64,000 nt of DNA. Origin: Terfezia claveryi. Its lineage: Eukaryota; Ascomycota; Pezizomycetes; Pezizales; Pezizaceae. The stretch's first letter is position 1; each line of letters begins with the position of its first letter. The notes under the pieces were generated by a model that was not told the DNA's origin, did no database searches, and saw nothing but the letters and a program-made list of their open reading frames with translations. The stretch is taken from positions 1-64,000 of the forward strand of contig WHUX01000079.1 of NCBI GenBank assembly GCA_015179025.1, in the 5' to 3' direction. Below, in pieces: positions 41,501-52,739 of the stretch. The translations under genes and the position numbers were made by a program.

Positions 41501-43015
41501 ATGAATTCCTTAAATATATATACATAAGCTTCAAAAGCATGAATTACTCGAATATATACACATAAGCCTCGAAAGCACGAATTCCTTGCATATAAATATA
41601 TAAGCCTCGAAAGCACGAATTCCTTAAATATATACACATAAGGCTCGAAAGCACGAATTCCTTGAATATACATACATAAGTTTCGAAAGCATGAATTCCT
41701 TGAATATATACACATAGCGAATGCATGATTTCCACATATATATATATATAGGCCATGAAGGCGTGAATTCCATGCATATATATATATAGGCCACGAAGCC
41801 GTGAATTCTATGCATATATATATATAGGCTGCAAAGGCGTGAATTCCATACATATATATATATACACTACGAAGGTATGAGTTCCTACCATAATATATCT
41901 TGCAAAGAATAATGAAGTCGGAAAGGCATATGCTACGATTTCCCAATATGTCTATTACCAGCTCAAGCATAGGGTAGCTTGCGTAGTATGGCACAGGTCA
42001 CTGTTAGTTGCGCAACTGCTAATTTCCTGCTTGCAGAAGTGGGCTGAGCAGGTGTTGATCACAACAAAATTTTCCTTGCATGCAAGAGGATAAGTCACCT
42101 ATAGAGATGGTACAACTCGGCACAGCTGGCAAAGCGGCACATATATCGCCTGAATTCATCAGGGGCATCGCCAGGTCTAGGATAAGAGCACATATACCTC
42201 ACCTCTATTAACAGTATTCCCAAGGCAAATAAAATGTTCAGTTGGTATAGGCAGGAGCATTAGCAGACTGATATCAACATGTAGTGCTGAGATCTGTTAC
42301 AGAATTCCCCCGTCGACCCAGCAACTATGTATGGAATAGGTAAAAGCATTACTACGCCTCTAACATGAACTCTCATAGCTGACCTTCTATTATAGGTTTT
42401 CCAAGGTATACTCCATATTGCAGCGACTGTCAAAGCGAGTGCAGGAGTGAGTGTCAAAGCGATTGTTGAAGCGAGGGTCAAAGTGATTATTGGTACGAGC
42501 TATCTGGGCAGCTGTTGGAGCACAGAATTCCCTCAGCGACCCAGCAACCATATACCGAATAGGTAAAAGCATTACTACTCCTCTAACATGAACTCTTATA
42601 GCTGACCTTCTGTTATAGGTTTTCTAAGGTATACTCCATGTTGCAGTGACTGTCAGAGCGAGTGCAGGAGCAAGTGTCAAAGTGATTGTTGAAGTGAGGG
42701 TCAAAGTGATTATTGGTACGAGCTGTCCTGGCAGCTATTGGAGCATAGAATTCCCCCAGCGACCTAGCAACTGTGTGCGGAATAGGTAAAAGCATTACTA
42801 TGCCTCTAAAATGAACTCTCTTAGCTGACCTTTTGTTATAGGTTTTCTAAGGTATACTCCATATTGCAGCGAGCATCGGAGCGAGTGTTGCAGTGATTGT
42901 CGAAGCAATTGTTGGTACAAGCTGTCCCGGAAGCTGTTGGAGGGACTGTGTTCAATGTATATATCTGTTTCTTAATACTCCTGTGTATATAATGATTAGT
43001 GAATGCAATTTGTAT
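38590..43015. repeat. Inverted repeat P1, arms ~2 kb, centre near 40545
   Basis: Left-arm landmarks (AATTGTATTCCCCAATTATT, CACTCGCTCTGA repeats, TATACCTTGGAAAACCTATA, GCGCAACTAACAGTGACCTG, GCTGGTAATAGACATATTGG) recur inverted on the right in mirror order (42990 down to 41940). A 223-bp tandem unit is present three times on the right (about 42320-42990) and about twice on the left (38830-39190). The arms differ at roughly one base in eight by eye, so they have diverged. Confidence 0.9.
39590..41880. repeat. Opposed 38-bp tandem arrays with regular GAATTC
   Basis: Plus-oriented units (39590-40545) read AAGGAATTCATGCTTTCGAG then GCTTATGTATATATATTC. Minus-oriented units (40560-41880) are the same sequence inverted. 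There are roughly 25 and 34 units. Because 38 is not a multiple of three the array codes for a 38-residue superperiod in each open frame (KEFMLS, RNSCFRG, GIHAFEA), an artefact of composition. The unit is related to those in P0 and P2. Confidence 0.92.
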
Positions 43016-43490
43016 TTCCATTGCACAAACTTTCAGAGGTCCAAACGCGCGTCTATTCAGGGCATAAGCTAGCTATACTAGAATGTAGCAGACGCAATCA
43101 TAAGTTATAGAAGAGAACCATTGTGGGCTATGCTTCAGTAATGACAGACATAAAACCTATAGAGTTGGTGACGAAGATTTTGAGTGCAACAGCATCATGG
43201 ATGGTTCTGCAATTCGGATTAACATCATAGATGTGGGTTCTCCAACTAAATGCGTCAGGACAAAGGTTGTGTATAGGCTTGCGTCTGGAGTGCGGGAACA
43301 CCTCACAAGAATTTGTGTTACGTCTAAAGCGAGGGAGCAGCTGCCAAGCGTTGGTGTTGCATCCCAGGTATAGGAGCAGCATCCTAGTGCCTCTGGACAC
43401 TTGCACAACAAGAATTGGTAATATAAGCTTCAGTTCATGTCCCATGCATTACATTTGTCGGACACATGGGATGCAAATAATATTTTTGCT
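43016..43490. other. Single-copy spacer at right end of P1
   Basis: I see no gene and no match to the rest of the window. 43300-43400 has a repeated AGCAGC and GCGAGGGAGC pattern only. Confidence 0.4.
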
Positions 43491-43494
43491 TAGG

Positions 43495-45590
43495 CTATGT
43501 CTGCGCATATAGCTGGGGGATATCTCGAGAGGGCACTGGGGGAGTCCTAACCTCAGCGCTGCCTGCTTGACCTTCCGCAGATGCTGGCTAGTTGTATTAT
43601 GTGTCATACTTGTGAAAAGAGGGAGTGCACATGCTCTCATATTATGTTGGTTCATGCAGCCCTGGAAATATTGTTGGTTGACGCAGCCGGGAAATATGTG
43701 TGATTAGTGGGAAGGCAGATTGGTGCACGCTGGTGTGACAGATCAGCACATGCATGTTTCAGGCCATACAAGCCTGCCAGCCATGAGATTACCGGAGTGG
43801 GTAATAGGAAGCATGGACGATGTGCAGGCTTGTTTATATGAGAAACTCATGCTTTTGGGGCTTATAAATATATATGCGAGAAACTCATGCTTTTGGGGCC
43901 CATTGATATATGTGCGAGAAACTCATACTTTTGAGCCTTATATATATATATGCGAGAAACTCATGCTTTTGGGGATTATAGATATATATGTGAGAAACTC
44001 ATGCTTTTGGGGCTCATTGATATATATGCGAGAAACTCATGCTTTTGAGCCTTATATATATATATGCGAGAAACTCGTACTTTTGAGACATATATATATA
44101 TATATGCGAGAAACTTGTGCTTTTGAGACTTTAAAATATATATATGCGTGAAACTCGTGCTTTTGAGACATATATGTATATTTTCGAGAAACTCATGCTT
44201 TTGGGGCTTATTGATACATATACGAGAAACTCATGCTTTTGAGACTAATATATATATATGCGAGAAACTCGTACTTTTGAGACTTATATGTATATATGTG
44301 AGAAACTCGTGCTTTAGAGACTTATATATATATATACGAGAAACTCATGCTTTTGAGACTTATATATATATATGCGAGAAACTCGTATTTTTGGGGCTTT
44401 TTGATATATATGTAAGAAACTCATACTTTGGGGGCTTCCTCATACATAAGTATACGAGATACTCATGCTTATATATTTCAACAAATATATTCATGTCGCG
44501 GGGTCTGGTGACCTGGGCAAGCCAAATAAGTTTTTTGTTAGCCATAAGCATATGTATATATAAGCCTCATAAGTATGGATTAGTTGCATATATGACTCGA
44601 ACGCATGACTTATATATCAATAAGCCGCATATATATCTAGAAGCCCCAAAAGCACGAGTTTCTCAAATATATGTATATAAGTCTTAAAAGCATGAGTTTC
44701 TTGCATATATATCAATAAGCCTCAAAAGCACGAGTTTCTCGAAAATATACATATATGTCTTAAAAGTACAAGTTTCTCACATATATATATATATAAGTCT
44801 CAAAAGCACGAGTTTCTCGCATATATATATATATAAGTCTCAAAAGCACGAGTTTCTCGCATATATATATATATAAGTCTCAAAAGCATGAGTTTCTTGC
44901 ATATATATATGTAAGGCTCAAAAGCATGAGTTTATCGCATATATATATATAAGGCTCAAAAGCATGAGTATCTCGCATATGTATCAAAGAGCCCCAAAAG
45001 CATGAGTGTCTTGCATATATATCTATAAGCCCCAAAAGTATGAGTTTCTCGCATATATATCAATGAGCCCCAAAAGCATGAGTTTCTCATATATATATCT
45101 ATAAGCCCCAAAAGCATGAGTTTCTCGCATATATATATATAAGGTTCAAAAGCATGAGTTTCTTGCACATATATCAATAGGCCCCAAAAGCATGAGTTTC
45201 TCGCATATATATTTATAAGCCCCAAAAGCATGAGTTTCTCACATAAACAAGCTCGCACATCGTCCATGCTTCCTATTACCCACTCTGGTAATCTCACAGC
45301 TGGCGGGCTTGTGTGGCCTGAAACATGCTTATGCTGATCTGTCACACCAGCGTGCACCAATCTGCCTTCCCACCAATCACACATATTTCCCGGCCACGTC
45401 AACCAACAATATTTCCAGGGCTGTGTGAACCAATATAATACGAGAGTACATGCACCTCCTCTTTTCACAAGTATGATACATAACGCAACTAGCCTGCGTC
45501 GGTGGAAGGTCAAGTAGGCAGCGCTGAGGTTAGGACTCCCCCAGTGCCCTCTCGAGATATCTTCCAGCTATATGCGCAGACATAGCTAAG
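43495..45590. repeat. Inverted repeat P2 with ~37-bp arrays, centre near 44520
   Basis: The left arm starts with satellite sequence (GCTATGTCTGCGCATATAGC), CCTCAGCGCTGCCTGCTTGA and ACCGGAGTGGGTAATAGGAA. The right arm mirrors these (TTCCTATTACCCACTCTGG near 45268, TCAAGTAGGCAGCGCTGAGG near 45510). The centre has arrays of GCGAGAAACTCATGCTTTTG then GGGCTTATATATATAT in plus orientation (43845-44460) and inverted (44640-45240). Confidence 0.9.
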
Positions 45591-47570
45591 TACGTGAACT
45601 TGCCAGAAAACCAGTGGACTCTATGTGAAGGCATAGCTAATTGCTCTTAAAACACTTCCGAGATATCCCCAATATTTTTGTGCATACATAGGCATAGCTA
45701 GGTATGTGAACTCGCTAGAAAACCAGCAGACTCTATGTGAAGGCATAGCTAATTGCTCTTAGGTACCTGCAAGTGCACACCTGAGATATCCCCCATCCAC
45801 TTGCGCAGACATAGCTAGGTACGTGAACTTACCAGAAAACCAGCGGACTCTATGTGAAGGCATAGCTAATTGCTCTTAGGACACTCCCGAGATATCCCCA
45901 ATGTATAGGCATAGACACAGGCATAGCTAGGTATGTGAACTCGCCAGAAAACCAGTAGACTCTATATCAAGGTATAGCTAATTGCTCATAGGACACTCCC
46001 GAGATATCCCCAATGTATATGCAAGGACACAGGCATAGCTAGGTATGTGAACTCACTAGAAAACTAGCAGACTCTATGTGAAGGCATAGGTAATTACTCT
46101 TAGGACACTCTTGAGATATCCTCAATGTATATGCGCAGACACAGGCATAGCTAGTTATGTGAACTCGCCAGTATACAAGCGGACTCTGTGTAGGCATAGC
46201 TAATTGCTCTTAGGACGCCGAAAGTGTATTCCCCTTGTATCCCCCGTCTATATGTACAGAAATAGCTAGGTACGTGGACTTACCAGCAAACCAGCGGACT
46301 CTATATGAAAGTATAGCTAATTGCTCTTAGAACCCTGCAAGTGCACTCCTAAGATATCCCCCTTCTATATGCCCAGATATAGCTAGTAGGTATGTGGACT
46401 CGCCAGCAAATCTACGAACTCTATGGGAATGCTTAGCTAATTGCTCTTAAGACTCTGCAAGTGCACTCCCAAAATATCCCCCATCTATATGCCCAGATAT
46501 AGCTAGGTACATAGACTCGCCAGCAAATCCGCGAACTCTATAGGAACGCTTAGCTAATTTCTCTTAGGACCCCGCAAGTGCACTCCCAAGATATCCCCCA
46601 TCCATATGTGCAGAAATAGCTAGGTACGTGAACTCACCAGAAAACCAGTGGACTCTATGTGCAGACATAGCTAATTGCACTTAGGACGCTCCCGAGATAT
46701 CCCCTATGTACATGCACGGACACAGGCATAGCTAAGTATGTGAACTCACCAGAAAACCAGCAGACTCTATGTGAAGGCATAGCTAATTGTTCTTAGGACC
46801 CCGTAAATGCACTTCCTATATATCTCCAATCTATGTGCAGAAATAGCTAGGTACGTGGACTTACAAGCAAACCACTCTATGTGAAGGCATAGCTAATTGC
46901 TCTTAGGACCCCGCAAGTGCACTCCTAAGATATCCCCAATCTATATGCGCAGACATAGCTAGTTATGTGGATTCACAAGCAAATCCACAAACTCTATAGG
47001 TACGTCTAGCTAATTGCTCTACTACTAGGCATTGCTCATAGCTATACCAACCAGTGATTGGCTAACCCTGGACAGGTACAGTCTCGATATATCAGCAAGA
47101 GTGGTAACTACTTTGCAGATGGCTCAGGTCAAGGAACCGCTGGAATTGTGGGAGGCATATGCACAGGAAAGAGTTCTACTAGTATCTATTATAGAATGGT
47201 TCACTGGAACGGCATTTCTGGCTCAGCATTGTATATAGAAGCTCAAGTGTACATAGTGCATACAATATATAGCTCTACCTGGCTGCCTTTGCCTAGCTGC
47301 TATCACTATCATTCTCTGCGTGCGCCAAGTGGAGTTGATATGTTGACTGTCAGGTAGTTGTGCCAGGGCGCTCACCTGCATTGCAGAGGCATACTGCGCT
47401 CTTATAGCACCTGGACATAGCACGACTATGGATTGGTACCTAGGGGCAGAAACTGAAAACGACTTGAGGGTACAGATGCATAAGATAGGGTACCAGGGCG
47501 GGGCTGTACAAGGCTGGACCCTGGGGTGCAGAGCCCCACAGTACAGCGTCATAGATGGATCACATCAACA
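45590..47570. repeat. P3 right arm: inverted satellite plus unique segment
   Basis: Inverted copies of the 110-bp satellite (GGCATAGCTAATTGCTCTTA, CCCGAGATATCCCCAATG) run to about 47010, followed by the inverse of 29960-30500 (ACAGGTACAGTCTCGATATA, AGCTCAAGTGTACATAGTGC, CAGGGCGCTCACCTGCATTG). Similarity ends near 47570 at GATCACAT, which pairs with ATGTGATC at about 29977-29984. Confidence 0.9.
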
Positions 47571-48476
47571 AGTGGCAGTCACGGCGCATACAGTGACCAG
47601 GCATCCAAGGGGTTGGTAGAGTCGGTCAGGAAAGCAAGAGGGGCATTGAGGTGATCGTAATGTAGGGAGTAGACATTAGGGTGACAACAGCCACAAGGTG
47701 TCAGGGGCGGGATAAGTATTGGTAGGGCGCCCTAGAGCTAGGAAGCATTATGGCGGGCCACTGCGGGAAGTAGACATTAGGGCGACAATGGCTACAGGGC
47801 GTCAGGGGCGGAACAAGTATTGGTGGAGAACATCAGGGCGCCCTATAGAGCATTGTAGCGAGGAAAATTCATTCGTGATGTTGACATAATCCCAGTTATG
47901 TATGGCGCAGGTACTCAAACAGCTTGTTGTGCCAATCAGACGGAGAATAGTACATGTCCTTGTGTCACTAGACAATTTTTCTTGACCAGACTAACCTTTT
48001 CCCGAACTACAGTAGACCATAAATGGCTAGCCTCGAATCATACTAGTAGATTGAAGATATTCTAAGTGAACGAATACCTAGTCTGGTTGGAACATGTTCT
48101 ATAGTCCTATAGTCTCACAAGCCTCTCTGTAGTAGTCTGGCTAACTGACTTAGAAGGTCTTGTGTTAGTTTGTCTTGATATCGCATGAGGTCTGGTTTGG
48201 CCTGCTATAAGGTACTAACTAGACTAGCTCCTAGCTCAGATTAAACTACTAGAGCTTTCCAATGGAATAAAGGAGTGTACTATGGGTAGATAGCCAGTCG
48301 ATAACTACCTATGTCAAGAAGTTTATATAGGCTGTTTTCCCCTAGGTTTGAATCGTCCTCAACTGTTACAACCCCAATTGCAATTGAGTAAGTAAACTAT
48401 TCAGACCCTCAGAGTCCTATCGTATACTAACAGTGGATAGCTTAAAGCTTATACGGATAGAGCCTATCAGCTTAAG
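47571..48476. other. Non-coding DNA with ~115-bp direct repeat
   Basis: GGGAGTAGACATTAGGGTGA to GGGATAAGTATTGGT (47665-47725) is repeated at about 47768-47825, each followed by AGGGCGCCCTA. CAATTTTTCTTG at about 47968-47980 resembles the complement of the P0 left end and may mark the right end of a large composite element. No gene was recognised in 48000-48476. Confidence 0.5.
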
Positions 48477-48552
48477 GTGCCAACCATACTAACCAGACTA
48501 GTACCAACTAGACTAGTGCCAACCAGACTAGTGCTAACCACACTAGTACTAG
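48477..48552 (+). repeat. Short tandem repeat, ~17-bp CTAGT units
   Basis: Four to five units of the type ACCAGACTAGTGCCA/ACCACACTAGTACTA. The open frame through it is a product of the repeat. Confidence 0.7.
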
Positions 48553-48628
48553 CAATAAGTCGACATATAAGTATACAGGGTTCCTGGTTGTCCGAGCCAA
48601 GACTAACTACATATGGCATAGATAAAAT

Positions 48629-49398
48629 GTCTAGTAATAATAACCCGGCAACTGTCTATGATGAGACGACAGTAAGAAAGGTAGCAGAGTGTATTGGGTT
48701 CTTTAATGAAGGTATCCCTAGTCAATTGTATACCTAATGGTATAAGCAAGTACATAAAGGGATACAAAACTTCAACTGCTACAGCCCAGAAGAGGCAGGG
48801 TCAAATAAGTGGGAATCTTTCTATGAGTGGGCCGCTGGCCAACCTACAATGGCTCCATGGGGGCAGCTGGCGTACCAGGATAAGACAATTCAAAAACATG
48901 TCTAAATATTATATGAAGACATAGCAAAAAAGGCCAGAGGTAGCTGGCAGACTATGTAGATAGCAATCTATATAGCATGGGCTACCTGTAGGGTAGCTCA
49001 CAATGGAGAGCCAGCTGTAGTTGAGCTGCTAAAGTGGCCCCTACTAGATGTTGAGGAGCTGAAGCAACTATCCGCTGGACCTAGTTATATGCTGAGAACC
49101 ACTAAGAGTAAGGGGAGTGCCGGGGTGAAGAAGGCGACTATTGAGTCGAATGCAGAGAGTGACTGAGTCCATTCCCACAAGCGAGAGAGATTAGGCGAGG
49201 GTGGTTAGACCAGACGAGTGGCATAGGCTGGCTAGTATACATAGGGCTAAAGGGAATTCCCTACCAAGTGAAATACCAAGCAGTTGTCTAAATAAAATTG
49301 TAGTTCTGTCAAATAAAGAAATAGTCCAAGGGTTAAGCCTGGCTGCGAAGCCAATAAGTAGCCAAGTAGAGCAGATAAAGAAATATCCAACAAGAAGG
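48629..49398 (+). pseudogene. Unknown gene remnant A (paralogue of B)
   Basis: It starts MSSNNNPATVYDETTVRKVA then ECIGFFNEGIPSQLY. After a frameshift it continues FYEWAAGQPTMAPWGQLAYQ and ILYEDIAKKARGSWQTM. The same order occurs in remnant B (TVRNAVETVRFFEDGISAQL, FCEWAAGQHTMAPREQVQYN, ILYNDTVKKVYNSYQS). I do not recognise the family. At least three stops and two frameshifts make it a pseudogene. A LINE-1 tail is inserted at its 3' side. Confidence 0.55.
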
Positions 49399-49639
49399 CT
49401 AAGTCAAAGGTTTTTTTTTTTTTTTTTTTTTTAAATATACATTACTCTTATTCGGTTCCAGTAAAGAGATCATGAAGAGCTACCAGGAAACTCGGGTGGA
49501 TTCAGGACAAGGCAAGTTAATCTGCCAGGTCCGGCGTGCAGAAAGCAAAAGATAAATACATAGTAGAAGGCCCTCCTACTGTTATTAACTACGATAGCAG
49601 AGGACCTAAGGAGCCCTGACAAGGAACTAAGTTAAAGGT
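49399..49639 (-). mobile_element. LINE-1 3'-UTR fragment with 12-13 bp TSD
   Basis: The T run 49411-49432 is followed by LINE-1 UTR sequence to 49626 on the minus strand. The flanks CTAAGTCAAAGG (49399-49410) and CTAAGTTAAAGG (49627-49638) form a duplication with one mismatch. It is a very short 5'-truncated insertion. Confidence 0.88.
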
Positions 49640-50227
49640 GCTTATCGGGACTAGACTATGAGTATCTTACATAGGTTAAGCATGGCTGTAAAGCTAATAA
49701 CCTGACAAGTATGGCAAATGATGAAATAGCCCATCAAGGAGTGTTCTAGTCTCATAAGCATACACCTGACCATCCTGTCACTTGGGAGTCTCCCAAAAAG
49801 TAGAACAAACAAACGATGAGGAAAGTATTTTAGGCAGGTGGGAACAAGTAGTATTTAGACTATCAATGCTCTCTAAAAACTATATCCAGATCAATCTACC
49901 CCAATTGCATCACACCTATCCAAAGCCCTTCAAGATCACTAAAGACTATTTTCGAATCAATCCTTATCAATCTCTCTTCCTAATTGTTCGAAGTTCTTCA
50001 AGTTCTTTAGATAGATATTGTATCCCCATCAATCCTACTCAATGTCTCTTCACACTTATGCGAAGCCCAAATTACTAAGTACAGTAAGTTGGTATTGCAC
50101 TAGTCTCTGTCTAGTCTCTGTCATCGTAATAAGTTAGTATGGACCCCTTTAGTCTTGAACAGACTCTTGTGGGTCTGGCAGTCTACTTAATATGTATGTA
50201 CTAATTAGGAAAATGTATCTGTAGCAT
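49640..50227. other. Spacer with imperfect repeats
   Basis: TATCCAGATCAATCTACCCC/TATCCCCATCAATCCTACTC-type repeats are seen at 49880-50070. No gene was recognised. It separates remnants A and B. Confidence 0.4.
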
Positions 50228-51760
50228 GCTTGGAAGATAGCAAGACATTGGCGATGAGCCCACTGTCCGAAATGCTGTAGAAACTGTCAGATTTTTTGAA
50301 GATGGCATCTCGGCACAATTATACATACTTTGGAGGGGCCAAGTGTATCAAAGGATACAAAATTGGGCATACTTTAGAGCTAGAGAAGCTGGTATAATAA
50401 GATGGGCAGATTTTTGTGAATGGGCTGCTGGGCAGCACACAATGGCCCCCCGAGAGCAAGTGCAATACAACAGAGATATTATCCGCCAAAAAGTATGGAT
50501 TCTCTATAATGATACCGTGAAGAAAGTCTACAACAGCTACCAGAGTATATGGGACACAGTGCAGAGGGCTCAAGCAGCTCATCTTACTACCAACTCGGGA
50601 GTAGTAATACAGCCCTTAAGAGAGCCACTACCAGATATACCGCAGCTTGGGCAATCTACTACGGGGCCATCCTATATGCCCCAGAACCCCAGAGGTAGAG
50701 CCATCGGAATCCTACTTAATACAATACATGAATCGAACTCGGAAAGGGCCAGGATCGCTGCTTGTGGAGTATAAGTCCCTACCCTAGTCCCTACTATCCC
50801 TCTTCTAGCTCCTGCTATCCCTCTACCAGCCATCCCTCTACCAGCTCCTGCTATCACTCTACTAGCTCCTACTGTCCCTCTATGAGCTCCTATCGTGCCT
50901 CTACCAGCCATCCCTCTTGTGGCCCCTGTCATTCCTGCTGCCACCCCTATCATTCCTACTGCTACTTTTGTCATTCCTGCTGCTGCCTCTGTCATTTCTG
51001 CTGCTGCCCCTGTCATTTCTGCTGCTGCCCCTATTATTCCTGCTACTACCCTTGTCATTCCGGTACCACCAAGAATACAGCAAGTGCTAATAATAATCCC
51101 TCCTCTAAGCTTGCTAGCTAGTATTGGTAGAGTTACAGTCAGCCCCTTAGCAGCTCATACCTGCCGCTATGCTATTCCTTATGCCTGGCCAACGTTCACC
51201 GAGGGTTCACTAACTTCGATAAGGATTCACAATGTGATACCAGAAAACTACACAAGGGATGTCACCTATAGTGGGTGGTTCTTCGGGCCAACAACTGCAT
51301 TGGAGACTATGAGAATCCTAGTATATACTATAGTTGAGCTAATATTATGGAGCAAACCTTTTTTGCCGTGGGAGTTGGGGGCGGTGAGACAAATCTCATG
51401 CTTCTATGTCCTAGATAGGCCAAATAGGTAGAGGCTACGGCCACTTGTGGTGGCAAGCGACCAACAGCTAAGTTGACACATAATTGCTGACTACTCTAGT
51501 AGGAACATGCTGGACATCCAAGCAGAGGTCTCTCCACCTACATTGGTACCAGTAGCTATTGGTAGATTTGGAGGAGCTGGGCGGGGACGGGAAGGAGTTG
51601 TGTATGGACGGGGGGTCCCTGCTAGCAGGGTGGATGCAGGACTTAGCCGTGGGACCCCTGCTATAGCCTCAGATGGTGCAGCAGGAGTTTAGGGAGTTGC
51701 ATACGGATGTGGAGAGTCTAGAATTGGTGCCGGTAGGGAAGGGGCAGCTGTAGGCCTAGG
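50228..51760 (+). pseudogene. Unknown gene remnant B, long frame with stops
   Basis: One frame reads TVRNAVETVRFFEDGISAQL, then a helical domain (YQRIQNWAYFRAREAGIIRW, VWILYNDTVKKVYNSYQSIW), a Pro/Ala/Ile repeat region (50775-51060, VISAAAPVISAAAPIIPAT), a segment PYAWPTFTEGSLTSIRIHNV and a Gly/Arg-rich tail (GRFGGAGRGREGVVYGRG). Stops at 50772 (TAA), about 50881 (TGA), 51429 (TAG) and about 51472 (TGA) interrupt it without changing frame. The encoded protein would be about 500 residues. The family was not recognised. Confidence 0.55.
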
Positions 51761-52739
51761 ACATACAATTGTACGCAGCTAGGGGGCAAGGGGTAGGGGG
51801 CGGGCTAATAATCTATCAATCGTACTAGACAGCAATTCGGATTAGCTTTTTTTTTTGTTTTCAGATGGGTCTAGTTAGTTCTTTTTTTTTCTTTTTTCTT
51901 TTCTAAGGTTACTTGGTTATAAGCTATATATCTACATTTTGGTTCTTTTATTATTTCTTTACATTTGTTCAGATTTGACCTATTTGCTATTCTTTGGAAT
52001 TGTTTGGAATGTGGATTGATGTGAGTATACTGCATTAAATAACTGGTAGTCTATAGTAGAGAGGGCAAAAGCAGCCTGTAAAAGGTGAGTAATAATAAGG
52101 AATTTTTAAACAGGAACGAGCAATATGCACTATGTGATTGGGGAGCTTGAGCATTAATGGATGGGCGGTAGACTTGCAAGGACACTAAGGGGCCAAAGGG
52201 GGCTATGCTATACCTAAAGTTGTAAGTGTCACCTACTCCGAAGAGATACCTACTAGATCTAACAGTATAATGCCAGCCTTTGAGGGGCGGGTAATGTCCG
52301 GAATTTTGAACACAGGAACAAGTTATATGCATGACATGATTGCAGGGTTCGAGGACTGTCAGGGATACTGAGGGGCCAAAGAAGGCTATGCTGTACCTAA
52401 AGCTGTAAGTGTCACCTACTCTGAGTAATACCTGCTAAACTAATAGTACAATGCTAGGCTTTCAAGATTAGCAAACAATACGAAAGCATTTTCTAAAGGG
52501 ACCAGAGACACCATGGCTGGCCTAAGGTGCTATTTCTTTGTCTTGTATAGTGAGTGGATTTGCAGAGACATGAAGTGGTGCTAGAGACCTATTTAACTTT
52601 ATCTGAAGGTAAGAAGCAACCAGTCCAGAATCTTATAAAGATATGCTAATATCTTCTTCCCAAGTTCTGCATTATCCTACACAAACTATACAAAACTACA
52701 AAAATAGCTAGGACTCATAAAGGGAAGGAATCACAAATC
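51761..52739. other. AT-rich spacer with imperfect ~250-bp duplication
   Basis: GCACTATGTGATTGGGGAGC to GCCAGCCTTTGAGGGGCGGG (52125-52290) recurs imperfectly at 52320-52470 (TGCATGACATGATTGC, AAGAAGGCTATGCTGTACCT, GCTAGGCTTTC). T-rich runs are at 51848-51905. No gene was recognised. Confidence 0.5.

Larger units (their letters stand above)
38254..43495. mobile_element. Palindromic element P1, ~5.2 kb, MITE-like terminus
   Basis: The left end CATCAGCAAGAAAAAATTGG is preceded by CT, inside the satellite motif ACCTAGCT. The satellite resumes at about 43494 with CTATGTCTGCGCATATAG, so the element lies in one satellite unit with a probable CT duplication. The expected right terminus is degenerate (ATATTTTTGCTTAGG). 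The left 190 bp has GCGTCC/GGACGC motifs. The rest is a large inverted repeat with a central array. Confidence 0.7.

Noticed and set aside
39486..41994. Several long open frames (up to about 400 codons) over the 38-bp arrays on both strands
   Set aside because: The unit lacks stops in most phases and its length makes all three phases appear in turn. The repeated KEFMLS / RNSCFRG / GIHAFEA peptides are an artefact of the repeat and appear on both strands.
28990..47570. Assembly artefact as the cause of the inverted repeats
   Set aside because: Arms differ at many positions, have different unit numbers, and one arm carries a LINE-2B insertion with its own duplication, which a mirrored misassembly would not produce. 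It remains worth checking with long reads.
50672..51058. Gly/Ala/Met-rich minus-strand ORF
   Set aside because: It is antisense to the Pro/Ala repeat region of remnant B, a repeat-composition artefact.
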